Below, piece after piece: positions 49,248-57,745 of a DNA stretch of 64,000 nucleotides (position 1 is its first letter; every line of letters starts with the position of its first letter). The position numbers and the translations under genes are program-made. The stretch is from Zoogloeaceae bacterium (GTDB taxonomy: Bacteria > Pseudomonadota > Gammaproteobacteria > Burkholderiales > Rhodocyclaceae), in contig JACKMA010000009.1 of the NCBI GenBank assembly GCA_024235635.1, forward strand, positions 62,001 through 126,000, written 5' to 3'. The notes under the pieces are model-generated. The model had not been told where the DNA came from. It worked only from the letters and a program-made list of their open reading frames with translations, and made no database searches.

Positions 49248-50030
49248 TCACGCGCGCGCACCGTCCGCAAGGCGATTGAGCACCCAGCCCGCAGCCTGCA
49301 GGCCGAACGCCGCGGTCACCGCGACGCTCGAACCGAAGCCGGTACAACCGAGCGCGGCACCGCCTGCAAGCGGGGCGCACGGCACTACCGACGGGATGGC
49401 GGGTTCGCTCGAAAACACCACGTCGACCCCCAGCCGACGGCCGGGGCCGCGTGGATATCCGTGCTCACGCCGCAGTCGGGAGCGCAGCCGCGACAGCAGC
49501 GGATCCTGGACCGCGCGTGCCAGGTCGGCCAGTTGGATCCGGCTCGGATCGCGCTTGCCGCCAGCACCGCCGCACACCAGCAGCGGTACGCCGAGCCGGC
49601 GGCAGGTCAGCACCATCGCCAGCTTCGCCCGCATCTGGTCGACGGCGTCGATCACCACGTCACAACCGGCGATCAGCGCCTCGGCGTTGTCCGGTTCGAG
49701 GAAGGCATCGATCGCCTCGACCTCGCCGGCCGGATCGATCTGGGCGATGCGTGCGGCCATCGCCTCGACCTTGGCCATGCCGAGCGTCGGCTCGAGCGCA
49801 TGCACCTGGCGATTGATGTTCGATTCGGCGACATGATCGAGATCGATCAGTCGCAGGCGCCCGATGCCGCTGCGCGCAAGTGCCTCGGCCGCCCACGAGC
49901 CGACGCCGCCGATGCCGACGACAGCGACGCGCGCGCCGCGCAGCCGGGCGAAGGCGGGCTCGCCGTAGAGCCGGAATACGCCGGCGAAGCGACGCGCCGG
50001 CTCGTTCCCGCCACTCAGGTCGTCATCCAT
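49248..50030 (-). CDS. tcdA: tRNA threonylcarbamoyladenosine dehydratase
   Basis: This 260-residue ThiF/E1-like ATP-dependent enzyme has the nucleotide-binding motif VAVVGIGGVGSWAAEALARSGIG and LIDLDHVAESNINRQ. It forms the cyclic ct6A modification from t6A at position 37 of ANN-decoding tRNAs. GGAGGKRDPSRI and the C-terminal TGFGSSVAVTAAFGLQAAGWVLN are also typical. ATG 50030 (MDDDLSGG) has GGGAAGG upstream; the frame is open to 50150 but without a better signal. It is convergent with the M23 gene. Confidence 0.9.
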   Translation of the reverse strand: MDDDLSGGNEPARRFAGVFRLYGEPAFARLRGARVAVVGIGGVGSWAAEALARSGIGRLRLIDLDHVAESNINRQVHALEPTLGMAKVEAMAARIAQIDPAGEVEAIDAFLEPDNAEALIAGCDVVIDAVDQMRAKLAMVLTCRRLGVPLLVCGGAGGKRDPSRIQLADLARAVQDPLLSRLRSRLRREHGYPRGPGRRLGVDVVFSSEPAIPSVVPCAPLAGGAALGCTGFGSSVAVTAAFGLQAAGWVLNRLADGARA

Positions 50031-50116
50031 CTGCCTTCCCGATTTCGATCCGGCGCGCATGATACACAGTGCCGCAAGTTGCCGGGCCTGGATCGCCGAC
50101 GCTGCCCGGCGTCGGC

Positions 50117-51067
50117 TCAGACCGTCGCCGGCTGTCGGCTCGAGAGCCACACCGCCAGACCCTGGGCGTTGAGCTCGATATCCATCGCCATCAAGGCCTC
50201 GAGCTCGGACAGTTCGAGCGGCCAGCCCTGTCGCGCGGCTTCCTCGTAGAGCAGGGCCCGCAGTCCGGCCACGATGTTCTCCGTCAGCGTCTTGCCGTCA
50301 CCCTCGGCCGCCTCGGCAATGCGGACGTGCTCGTCGATCAGCCGGTGCAAGTCCGCCGCCAGCCGATCGACGTCGGTAACCCGACTGAAATGGGTCAGGT
50401 ACATTGCGACGGGACGGCGCGCCACCATCCGCTCGATCGATGCATGCATCGCCTGCGGATCGAACTGGACCGGTGTCGTCGTCGGCCAGATCGACGGGCG
50501 GCCGTCCACGTCGAGTTCGCGATAGGACAGGCCGAATGTGTCGCCGGTGAAGAAGGCGCGCGCGACGCGGTCGAAGTAGCAGACGTGGTGGCGGGCATGG
50601 CCCGGCGTATCGAGCACCTCGATAACGCGGTCGCCGAGCCGCAGTTCGAGCCCATCGTCGGCTTCGACGATGCGATCCGCCGGCACCGGCACCAGTCGGC
50701 CGTAAAGTTGCGTGGCCTGTGCCTCACCATAGACGGCGACGGTTCCGGCCCACAGCTTGGCCGGATCGGCCATGTGGCGGGCGCCGCGGCGGTGCACCAC
50801 GAGGCGGGCCGCCGGTAACTGCGCCATCAACGCACCGGCGCCGCCGGCATGGTCGAGATGGATGTGGGTCAGCAGCAGATAGTCGACATCCTCGACCGTG
50901 CGGCCGAGCTCGGCCAGTGCGGCCAGCACCCGGGGTACGGAATCATTGCTGGCGGTGTCGACGATCGCCACGCGACCGCCATCCTCGATCAGGTGGATGG
51001 CATCGAGCAGCGGACGGCCATAGCCGGAATCGAAAGCATGGATACCGTCGGCGAAGTGAGTGAGCAT
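50117..51067 (-). CDS. MBL-fold metallohydrolase
   Basis: This 316-residue metallo-beta-lactamase-fold protein has the metal motif LLTHIHLDHAGGAGALM (HxHxDH), His in DTPGHARHHVCY and Asp in FFTGDTFGLSYRELD. Substrates of this broad hydrolase family vary. ATG 51067 (MLTHFADGIHAF) begins the domain; an in-frame GTG at 51097 is an alternative. It is divergent from the PatB gene, with 91 bases between. Confidence 0.85.
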   Translation of the reverse strand: MLTHFADGIHAFDSGYGRPLLDAIHLIEDGGRVAIVDTASNDSVPRVLAALAELGRTVEDVDYLLLTHIHLDHAGGAGALMAQLPAARLVVHRRGARHMADPAKLWAGTVAVYGEAQATQLYGRLVPVPADRIVEADDGLELRLGDRVIEVLDTPGHARHHVCYFDRVARAFFTGDTFGLSYRELDVDGRPSIWPTTTPVQFDPQAMHASIERMVARRPVAMYLTHFSRVTDVDRLAADLHRLIDEHVRIAEAAEGDGKTLTENIVAGLRALLYEEAARQGWPLELSELEALMAMDIELNAQGLAVWLSSRQPATV

Positions 51068-51158
51068 AGTAGTATTCGGATCTCTAGTCGGGGTCACCCG
51101 ATTCTAGTTGCGGCGGCGCAGCATTCCAAGCTGCCCGGACAGGCGAAGGAGGCCGGCG

Positions 51159-52319
51159 TTGGCCGAATCAACGGGGGATTTCGACCGAATCGTTGATCGA
51201 CGGGCGGTGCCCGGCGAAAAATGGTCGCGCTTCGAAGGCCGCGACGTCATTCCGATGTGGGTGGCCGACATGGATTTCGCCGCCCCCGAGGTCGTGATCG
51301 ACGCGATCCGGGCACGCCTCGATCATGGCGTGCTGGGCTACACCGACGCCTGGCCATCGCTCGACGGCGCGATCGTCGACGCGATGGATCGCGATTACGG
51401 CTGGCGCGTCGAACCGCGCTGGCTGGTCTGGCTGCCTGGCATGGTCAGCGCCTTCAACGTGGCCTGCCGCGCGATCGGCGACGACGGCGACGGCGTGTTC
51501 ACGGCAACGCCGATCTACCCACCCTTCCTCGGCGCCCCGGCCAACAACCGGCGCCAACTGCAGCAGGCCGCCCTGAGGCAGCGGGCCGACCAGCGCTGGA
51601 CCTGGGATTGGGATGCGACCGAGGCGGCGATGGACGACAGCACCCGTCTGTTCATGCTGTGCAATCCGCACAATCCCGTCGGCCGCGTGTTCGAGCGACA
51701 CGAACTCGAACGAATTGCCGGGATCTGTGAACGGCGCGACCTGGTGATCTGCTCCGACGAGATCCACTGCGGCCTGGTGCTGGACGAAGGACGCCGCCAT
51801 CTGCCGATCGCCGCGATCGACGAATCGATCGCGGCCAGAACGATCACGCTGATGGCGCCGAGCAAGACCTGGAACATCCCGTCTCTTTATTGTGCCTTCG
51901 CCATCATTCCGGACGACGGACTGCGGCGGCTTTTTCGTCGCGCGATGCGAGGCATCGTGCCGCACGCCAACCTGCTCGGCCTGATCGCCACCGAGGCCGC
52001 CTACCGCCACGGCGAGGAATGGCGACGGCGCTTGGTGGCCTACCTGCGGGCAAATCGCAGCCTGGTCGGCGAAAGTCTGGCAGACCTTCCGGAGATCCGC
52101 ACGACACTGCCCGAGGCCACCTATCTCGCCTGGCTCGATTGCCGGCCCTTCGCCCAGGTGCACGGGATCACCGATCTCGCGGCACATTTCGAGGCCCACG
52201 GTGTCGGCCTATCGGATGGGCGTAGTTTCGGTGCGCCCGGATTCATGCGGCTCAACTTTGGCTGCCCGCGCCCACTGCTCGAGCAGGGACTGACGCGCAT
52301 CCGCGACGCCCTGCGCTGA
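51159..52319 (+). CDS. patB: PatB/MalY-type PLP-dependent cystathionine beta-lyase
   Basis: This 386-residue fold-type I enzyme has the PLP lysine in MAPSKTWNIPSLYCAF, the N-terminal FDRIVDRR...KWSRFEG...IPMWVADMDF pattern, and LCNPHNPVGRVF. These match the MalY/PatB C-S lyases that release thiols from cystathionine-like substrates, giving pyruvate and ammonia. The start is TTG 51159, supported by AAGGAGG 6 bases upstream; the longer frame from 51108 has no such signal. The sulfur substrate in vivo is not known. Confidence 0.88.
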   Translation: MAESTGDFDRIVDRRAVPGEKWSRFEGRDVIPMWVADMDFAAPEVVIDAIRARLDHGVLGYTDAWPSLDGAIVDAMDRDYGWRVEPRWLVWLPGMVSAFNVACRAIGDDGDGVFTATPIYPPFLGAPANNRRQLQQAALRQRADQRWTWDWDATEAAMDDSTRLFMLCNPHNPVGRVFERHELERIAGICERRDLVICSDEIHCGLVLDEGRRHLPIAAIDESIAARTITLMAPSKTWNIPSLYCAFAIIPDDGLRRLFRRAMRGIVPHANLLGLIATEAAYRHGEEWRRRLVAYLRANRSLVGESLADLPEIRTTLPEATYLAWLDCRPFAQVHGITDLAAHFEAHGVGLSDGRSFGAPGFMRLNFGCPRPLLEQGLTRIRDALR

Positions 52320-52349
52320 CGCAACACGGTGCCATCGGCCACCGCATGC

Positions 52350-52367
52350 ATATTACTAAAGTAATAT
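52350..52367. promoter_or_regulatory. AT-rich perfect palindrome between patB and the chemoreceptor gene
   Basis: ATATTACT and AGTAATAT are perfect inverted arms around AA, starting 31 bases after the patB stop. With no GC it cannot be a useful terminator. In this GC-rich DNA it looks like a binding site for a dimeric regulator upstream of the chemoreceptor gene. Confidence 0.5.
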
Positions 52368-52385
52368 CTTCCGCTAAATTTTCGG

Positions 52386-52414
52386 TAAAAGTTTCCGTTA
52401 CCTGCATCCGACAG
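52386..52414 (+). promoter_or_regulatory. Weak sigma28-like promoter before the chemoreceptor gene
   Basis: TAAAAGTTT (52386-52394), 12 bases, then TCCGACAG (52407-52414) partly matches the FliA consensus TAAAGTTT-N11-GCCGATAA. Chemoreceptor genes are often FliA-controlled, but the -10 part is poor. Confidence 0.3.
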
Positions 52415-52475
52415 TCGCGACGCAATGCGCGACTGGGCAGGTTGCCGCCTTCGCCATCGCGGCGGCGCCTGAAGA

Positions 52476-54125
52476 ATGCCACGCTTCCGGATGACGACGA
52501 TGAATCGAATGAAAGTGCGCACGCGCCTGACCATCCTTGCGACGACCCTGATCGTCTTCGCAGTGGTCCTCGGCGAACTGGGACTGTTCAACATGAACAG
52601 GACGATCGCCAGCCTCGAGACCGTATATATGGACCGGGTCGTGCCGATGCGCGACCTCAAGCGGGTCGCCGACCTGTACGCGGTCAACATCGTCGATACC
52701 GCGCACAAGGTGCGCGCCGGCACCCTCGGCCGTGACGAAGGTATCCGCAACGTGGAGGCCGCCGAAGCGGAGATCGCCGCAATCTGGAAGGCCTACAAGG
52801 CGACCCGTTTGATCCCGCAGGAAGAAGCCCTGATCGGGGAGCTCGAGCCGATGATGAGGGCCAGCACCCCTGCCCTGGTCCGGCTCAAAGGGGCCATCCG
52901 GGACAGCAATCCGTACGAACTGGTTCGTTTCGCCGAACAGGACCTGTATCCGCTGATCGACCCGCTATCGGACAAATTCTCTGCACTGATCGAAGTACAG
53001 CTCGAGGAAGCACAGCGTCAGTTCGAGACGGCGCAGAGCCAGGCGAGTTGGGCGCGCAACTCTAGCCTCGCCCTGATCGCGCTCGCGGCCTTGGCAGGGG
53101 CCGGATTGTCCTATGCGATCGTACGCGGATTGCAGCGTCAGCTCGGCGCCGAGCCTGGCGAGGTCTCGGCGGTCGCCGGACGTATCGCCGAAGGACATCT
53201 CGATCAGACGATCGCCCTGCGCGACGGCGACGAGTCCAGCGTCATGGCCGCGATGAAGCGCATGCAGGACGCGCTGCATGGCGTCGTCGGCGGCATCAAT
53301 CAGGCAGCGCAGCGCATCTCGGCTGCAGCCGTGCAACTGACCACCTCGGGCGATGAAGCGCAACAGGTCAGCGAATCGCAAAGCGAGGCGGCAGCGGCGA
53401 TGGCGGCGGCGATGGAACAGATGGCTGTGAGCATCAGTCACATCAGCGACAACGCGCATGACGCTCAAGGGCTCGCGAGCGATGCCGGCAATTCCGCTTC
53501 ACACGGACATTCGGTGGTCGAATCGGCCGCCAGCGAGATGGTGAGGGTGGCCGACCTCGTGTCGGAAAGCGCGAAGACCATCGACCGGCTGGCCGAGGAA
53601 TCCGACAACATCGGCACGATCGTCGGCGTCATCCGGGAGATCGCGGATCAGACCAACCTGCTGGCCCTGAATGCCGCGATCGAGGCGGCTCGCGCCGGCG
53701 AACAGGGGCGTGGCTTCGCCGTCGTCGCCGACGAAGTTCGCAAGCTGGCCGAGCGCACGGCGCAATCCACCGGCGAGATCGTCGGGCTGGTCAACAGCAT
53801 CCAGGGGGAATCGCGCGCCGCCAAGGAACAGATGCAGGCCGGCACCGCACAGGTCGGCCGCAGCCGGCAACTGTCGGCCGAGGCCGGCGAAGCGATCGCC
53901 CGGATCCGTCAGGTCATCGACGATGCGCTGCGCTCGGTGCGCTCGATCTCGGAATCACTCGAGGAACAGCGTTCGACCAGCTCACTGGTGGCCAATCAGG
54001 TCGAGACCGTCGCCCAGGGCGCCGATGAAAACGCCGCATCGGTGCGCAGCATCGTCGATGCCGCCCGGGACCTGAACCACGTCGCCGCCGACCTGACCAG
54101 CACGATGGCACGCTTCCGGCTGTAG
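52476..54125 (+). CDS. Methyl-accepting chemotaxis protein
   Basis: This 549-residue chemoreceptor has a first membrane segment at about 18-38 and a periplasmic four-helix-bundle (4HB_MCP) sensor domain to about 190. A second membrane segment lies at 195-215, followed by HAMP and a long coiled-coil signalling domain. The hairpin tip is NLLALNAAIEAARAGEQGRGFAVVADEVRKLAERTAQST. There is no C-terminal NWETF-type pentapeptide. It could feed chemotaxis or a pilus-linked Chp system; no che genes are present. The start is uncertain: ATGs at 52476, 52491, 52500 and 52509 are all possible. Confidence 0.92.
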   Translation: MPRFRMTTMNRMKVRTRLTILATTLIVFAVVLGELGLFNMNRTIASLETVYMDRVVPMRDLKRVADLYAVNIVDTAHKVRAGTLGRDEGIRNVEAAEAEIAAIWKAYKATRLIPQEEALIGELEPMMRASTPALVRLKGAIRDSNPYELVRFAEQDLYPLIDPLSDKFSALIEVQLEEAQRQFETAQSQASWARNSSLALIALAALAGAGLSYAIVRGLQRQLGAEPGEVSAVAGRIAEGHLDQTIALRDGDESSVMAAMKRMQDALHGVVGGINQAAQRISAAAVQLTTSGDEAQQVSESQSEAAAAMAAAMEQMAVSISHISDNAHDAQGLASDAGNSASHGHSVVESAASEMVRVADLVSESAKTIDRLAEESDNIGTIVGVIREIADQTNLLALNAAIEAARAGEQGRGFAVVADEVRKLAERTAQSTGEIVGLVNSIQGESRAAKEQMQAGTAQVGRSRQLSAEAGEAIARIRQVIDDALRSVRSISESLEEQRSTSSLVANQVETVAQGADENAASVRSIVDAARDLNHVAADLTSTMARFRL

Positions 54126-54153
54126 CGGCGCAGCGCCAGCGGCGTACCGCCCG

Positions 54154-54645
54154 TCAGAAAGGAATGTCGTCGTCGAAGTCGCCGAGGCCACCCGACGACG
54201 GCTGATTCTGCGCCGGCGACTGCGGCGGGTTGCCGCCCTGGCTGCGTGCCGGACGTCCGGCATTTTCGAAGCCACCGTCGTTGCTGCGCATCGGCGCTTC
54301 GCCCATGCCTTCCCGGCGTCCGAGCATCTGCATCTGGTCGCCGCGGATCTCGGTTGAGTAACGCTCCTGTCCGCTCTGGTCCTGCCATTTGCGGGTGCGC
54401 AGCGAGCCTTCGATGTAGACCTGGCTGCCCTTGCGCAGGTACTGGCCGGCAACTTCGGCCAGGCGGCCGTAAAACGACACGCGATGCCACTCGGTGGCCT
54501 CGCGCATCTCGCCGCTCGCCTTGTCGCGCCAGCGATCGGTCGTGGCGACCCGGATGTTCGCGATCGCGTCACCCGACGGCGCGTACCGGGTCTCGGGGTC
54601 GGCACCCAGGTTGCCGACCAGAATCACCTTGTTGACGGAAGCCAT
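54154..54645 (-). CDS. ssb: Single-stranded DNA-binding protein
   Basis: This 163-residue protein has an N-terminal OB-fold (MASVNKVILVGNLGADPETRYAPSGDAIANIRVATTD, and WHRVSFYGRLAEVAGQYLRKGSQVYIEG). A Gly/Gln/Pro-rich linker leads to the acidic tip DDDIPF that contacts partner proteins. Length and all landmarks are those of the housekeeping SSB in replication and repair. It is convergent with the chemoreceptor gene, 28 bases apart. Confidence 0.97.
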   Translation of the reverse strand: MASVNKVILVGNLGADPETRYAPSGDAIANIRVATTDRWRDKASGEMREATEWHRVSFYGRLAEVAGQYLRKGSQVYIEGSLRTRKWQDQSGQERYSTEIRGDQMQMLGRREGMGEAPMRSNDGGFENAGRPARSQGGNPPQSPAQNQPSSGGLGDFDDDIPF

Positions 54646-54795
54646 GCCTCACTCCTTGTCTTGCGGCCGGCCAACATCGCTACCACTGTGGCAGGCGAAT
54701 CGTCCGGCTTCGAGCGGGGCATTCTATCCGAATCGGGCCCACCGCCACGAAGCAATCCCGGCATGTGAACCCACCTCGTCGTGGGGCGGACCCCG

Positions 54796-55599
54796 TCACG
54801 CGCTGTCACGGCCGTCGCCGGTGGCTTCGAACTCGATCCGTTCGAGCGCGGAAGCGGCCCGGCCGAGCTTCGGCAGCAAGTCGAGCAGCTTCTCCAGCGG
54901 CAGGCGAATGACCGGCGCCTGCACGGCGACCGCACTGTTCGAACGCCCGCCGGCGCGAGGCACGAGCACTGCGAGACAGACCAGCCCGGGCAGGAATTCC
55001 TCGTTGTCCACGGCGTAGCCATCGCGCCGCACCCGTTCGATCTCGGCTTCGAGCGCGACCGGATCGACGATGGTCTTCTCGGTGTACTTCTCCAGGGGCG
55101 AATGCTCGAGCAGGCGGCGGCGCTGACTGCTGCTCATCTGCGCGAGGAACAGCTTGCCGCTGGCCGAGCAGTGGGCGGGCACCCGCGAGCCCGGGTGCAG
55201 ATAGAAGCGCAACGGCGCGGGCGTCTCGACCCGATCGAGATAAAGCACCTCGGCGCCCGACAAAGCCGTGATGTTGCAACTCTCGCCGACCTCGTCGACC
55301 AGGCGGCGGAGCACCGCATGGCGCGCACCGTGCACGGTGTTGTTGAGCAACAGCGTCTCTGCCAGCTGGCGCAAACGCAGCCCGGTGCTGTACTGCCTGC
55401 CGTCGCCGTCCCGCTGCAGCATGCCGGCGTTTTCGAGCTGCTGCAGCATCCGATGCAGGGTCGGCTTGGGCAGTCCGGTTTCTTCGACCAGCCCCTGCAA
55501 CGAAACGAACTGGTCCTTCTGGGCGATGACTTCCAGCAGTCCGAACAGGCGCAGTGTCGGCGTGTCGCCGTCGATGCGCGTCACTTCCGATGTACTCAT
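54796..55599 (-). CDS. IclR-family regulator divergent from xsc
   Basis: This 267-residue protein has an N-terminal winged HTH (TLRLFGLLEVIAQKDQFVSLQGLVEETGLPKPTLHRMLQQLENAGML) and a C-terminal IclR ligand domain (SCNITALSGAEVLYLDRVE, HCSASGKLFLAQM, DNEEFLPGLVCLAVLV). It is divergent from xsc across 181 bases that contain two matching inverted repeats, so it is the likely regulator of sulfoacetaldehyde degradation and of itself. The ligand may be sulfoacetaldehyde or its precursor; that is inference. Confidence 0.9.
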   Translation of the reverse strand: MSTSEVTRIDGDTPTLRLFGLLEVIAQKDQFVSLQGLVEETGLPKPTLHRMLQQLENAGMLQRDGDGRQYSTGLRLRQLAETLLLNNTVHGARHAVLRRLVDEVGESCNITALSGAEVLYLDRVETPAPLRFYLHPGSRVPAHCSASGKLFLAQMSSSQRRRLLEHSPLEKYTEKTIVDPVALEAEIERVRRDGYAVDNEEFLPGLVCLAVLVPRAGGRSNSAVAVQAPVIRLPLEKLLDLLPKLGRAASALERIEFEATGDGRDSA

Positions 55600-55679
55600 G
55601 GCGTCCCCCGGGTGATCGAGGCGCCCATCCTATCAAACTTATTTTTCGGGACAAAAGTTATCGATTTTCGAAATATCAG

Positions 55680-55708
55680 TTGACTTGCGGTCATCACACC
55701 CCTAGAGT
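55680..55708 (+). promoter_or_regulatory. Predicted sigma70 promoter of xsc
   Basis: TTGACT (55680-55685), 17 bases, then TAGAGT (55703-55708). Predicted start about 55715, leaving a leader of about 66 bases with AGGAGA before the ATG. Both operator-like repeats lie within this leader. Confidence 0.55.
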
Positions 55709-55717
55709 GCGACAATA

Positions 55718-55754
55718 TTCCGTATTTCGGAACATTTAATTCCGTTTTTCAGAA
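55718..55754. promoter_or_regulatory. Two inverted repeats 22 bp apart (candidate IclR operators)
   Basis: TTCCG-TATTT-CGGAA (55718-55732) is a perfect inverted repeat. TTCCG-TTTTT-CAGAA (55740-55754) is the same with one mismatch. Their centres are 22 bases apart, about two helical turns, so two dimers could bind one DNA face. A related half-site TTTTTCGGGAC starts at 55642 nearer the iclR gene. Position after the predicted start site fits repression. Confidence 0.65.
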
Positions 55755-55780
55755 CACAACATCTACAGGAGACAGTGACC

Positions 55781-57592
55781 ATGAGCGACCTCGACCCGCG
55801 CAGCGTGCCCAGCGGCCCGACCCGAATGACCCCTTCCGAAGCCTTCGTCGAGACCATGGTCTCCAACGGCGTGACCGACATGTTCGGCATCATGGGCTCG
55901 GCCTTCATGGATGCGATGGACATCTTCTCGCCCGCCGGCATCCGCCTGATCCCGGTGGTGCATGAGCAGGGCGCAGCCCACATGGCCGACGGCTTCTCCC
56001 GCGTCTCCGGCCGCCACGGCGTGGTCATCGGACAGAACGGTCCCGGCATTTCGAACTGCGTGACCGCGATCGCGGCCGCCTACTGGGCCCACAGCCCGGT
56101 GGTCATCGTCACCCCCGAGACCGGCACCATGACGATGGGCCTGGGCGGCTTCCAGGAGTGCAACCAGCTGCCGATGTTCCAGGAGTTCACCAAGTACCAG
56201 GGCCACGTCACCCATCCGGCGCGCATGGCCGAGTACACCGGCCGCTGCTTCGACCGCGCCATGAGCGAGATGGGGCCGACCCAGTTGAACATCCCCCGCG
56301 ACTACTTCTACGGCGAGGTCACCTGCGAGATCCCGAAGCCGTCGCGCCTGGATCGCGGCCCCGGCGGCGAGCACTCCCTGAACGAGGCGGCCGATCTGCT
56401 GGCCCGCGCCAAGTTCCCGGTGATCATCTCCGGCGGCGGCGTGGTCATGGCCGACGCGGTCGAGGAGTGCAAGGCGCTGGCCGAGCGCCTCGGCGCGCCG
56501 GTGGTCAATAGCTACCTGCACAACGATTCCTTCCCGGCCAGCCACCCGCTGTGGTGCGGCCCCCTCGGCTACCAGGGCTCGAAGGCGGCGATGAAGCTGA
56601 TGAGTCAGGCCGACGTGGTGGTGGCGCTGGGCTCGCGCCTGGGCCCCTTCGGCACCTTGCCCCAGCACGGCATGGACTACTGGCCGAAGAACGCCAAGAT
56701 CATCCAGATCGATGCCGACAACAAGATGCTCGGCCTGGTCAAGAAGATCTCGGTGGGCATCTGCGGCGACGCCAAGGCGGCCGCCGTGGCGCTCACCGCG
56801 CGGCTGGCCGATCGCGCACTGGCGTGCGACGCCACCCGCGGCGAGCGCGCCACGACCATCGCGGCCGAGAAGGCGGCGTGGGAGCGGGAGCTCGACGAGT
56901 GGACCCACGAGCGCGATCCGTTCAGCCTCGACATGATCGAGGAGAACGCGCAGGAGAAGCCCTTCTCCGGTGGCGAGTACCTGCACCCGCGCCAGGTGCT
57001 GCGCGAGCTCGAGAAGGCGATGCCCGAGGATGTGATGGTCTCCACCGACATCGGCAACATCAACTCGGTGGCCAACAGCTATCTGCGCTTCGAGAAGCCG
57101 CGCTCGTTCTTCGCGGCGATGAGCTTCGGCAACTGCGGCTATGCCTTCCCGACCATCATCGGTGCCAAGGTCGCCGCACCCGATCGCCCGGCGGTCTCCT
57201 ATGCCGGCGACGGCGCCTGGGGCATGAGCCTGATGGAGACCATGACCTGCGTGCGACACAACATCCCGGTCACCGCGGTGGTCTTCCACAACCGCCAGTG
57301 GGGCGCCGAGAAGAAGAACCAGGTCGACTTCTACAACCGTCGCTTCGTCGCCGGTGAGCTCGACAACCAGAGCTTCGCCGAGATCGCCCGCGCGATGGGT
57401 GCCGAGGGCATCACCGTCGACCGCCTCGAGGACGTCGGCCCCGCCCTCACGCGCGCCATCGACAGGCAGATGAACGAGGGCAAGACCACCGTCATCGAGA
57501 TCATGTGCACCCGCGAGCTCGGCGATCCCTTCCGACGCGACGCCCTCGCAAAGCCCGTCCGACTCCTCGACAAGTACAAGGACTACGTCTGA
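55781..57592 (+). CDS. xsc: Sulfoacetaldehyde acetyltransferase
   Basis: This 603-residue TPP-dependent enzyme converts sulfoacetaldehyde and phosphate to acetyl phosphate and sulfite. It has the acetohydroxyacid-synthase-like layout: TPP-activating Glu62 in VVHEQGAAHMADGFS, GQNGPGISNCVTAIAAAYWAHSPVV, and a C-terminal TPP/Mg site SYAGDGAWGMSLMET...VVFHNRQWGAEKKNQ. GFQECNQLPMFQEFTKYQGHV near 128 is typical of Xsc rather than acetolactate synthase. ATG 55781 has AGGAG at good distance. Glutamate codons are 37 GAG to 1 GAA, unlike its neighbours. Confidence 0.95.
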   Translation: MSDLDPRSVPSGPTRMTPSEAFVETMVSNGVTDMFGIMGSAFMDAMDIFSPAGIRLIPVVHEQGAAHMADGFSRVSGRHGVVIGQNGPGISNCVTAIAAAYWAHSPVVIVTPETGTMTMGLGGFQECNQLPMFQEFTKYQGHVTHPARMAEYTGRCFDRAMSEMGPTQLNIPRDYFYGEVTCEIPKPSRLDRGPGGEHSLNEAADLLARAKFPVIISGGGVVMADAVEECKALAERLGAPVVNSYLHNDSFPASHPLWCGPLGYQGSKAAMKLMSQADVVVALGSRLGPFGTLPQHGMDYWPKNAKIIQIDADNKMLGLVKKISVGICGDAKAAAVALTARLADRALACDATRGERATTIAAEKAAWERELDEWTHERDPFSLDMIEENAQEKPFSGGEYLHPRQVLRELEKAMPEDVMVSTDIGNINSVANSYLRFEKPRSFFAAMSFGNCGYAFPTIIGAKVAAPDRPAVSYAGDGAWGMSLMETMTCVRHNIPVTAVVFHNRQWGAEKKNQVDFYNRRFVAGELDNQSFAEIARAMGAEGITVDRLEDVGPALTRAIDRQMNEGKTTVIEIMCTRELGDPFRRDALAKPVRLLDKYKDYV

Positions 57593-57649
57593 GAGACAGC
57601 ACGGTCCCTCCCCGTCGGCCGGACGCCTCCCCAAGCGCGGCCGGCGCTC

Positions 57650-57698
57650 GCCGGAACCTCGCATCGACACCCCTCCGACGCCTGGTTCCGGCATTTTT
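57650..57698 (+). terminator. Hairpin with T-run between xsc and pta (possible attenuator)
   Basis: GCCGGAACC (57650-57658) and GGTTCCGGC (57684-57692) are perfect 9-base complements around a 25-base loop, followed at once by ATTTTTC. It lies 58 bases after the xsc stop. It could partly end transcription so that xsc is made in excess of pta. The large loop weakens it. Confidence 0.5.
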
Positions 57699-57745
57699 CA
57701 TGGTCGGGCACGCGGCCGCACGTCGCGGGCCCCAGGAGCACAGCG

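Noticed and set aside
55781..57592. Acetolactate synthase
   Set aside because: Same TPP fold, but the GFQECNQ/EFTKYQGHV region and the pta-tauE context identify Xsc.
55763..57694. 643-codon open frame on the minus strand
   Set aside because: Antisense to xsc and a by-product of its extreme GAG/CTG codon bias; low-complexity translation without domains.
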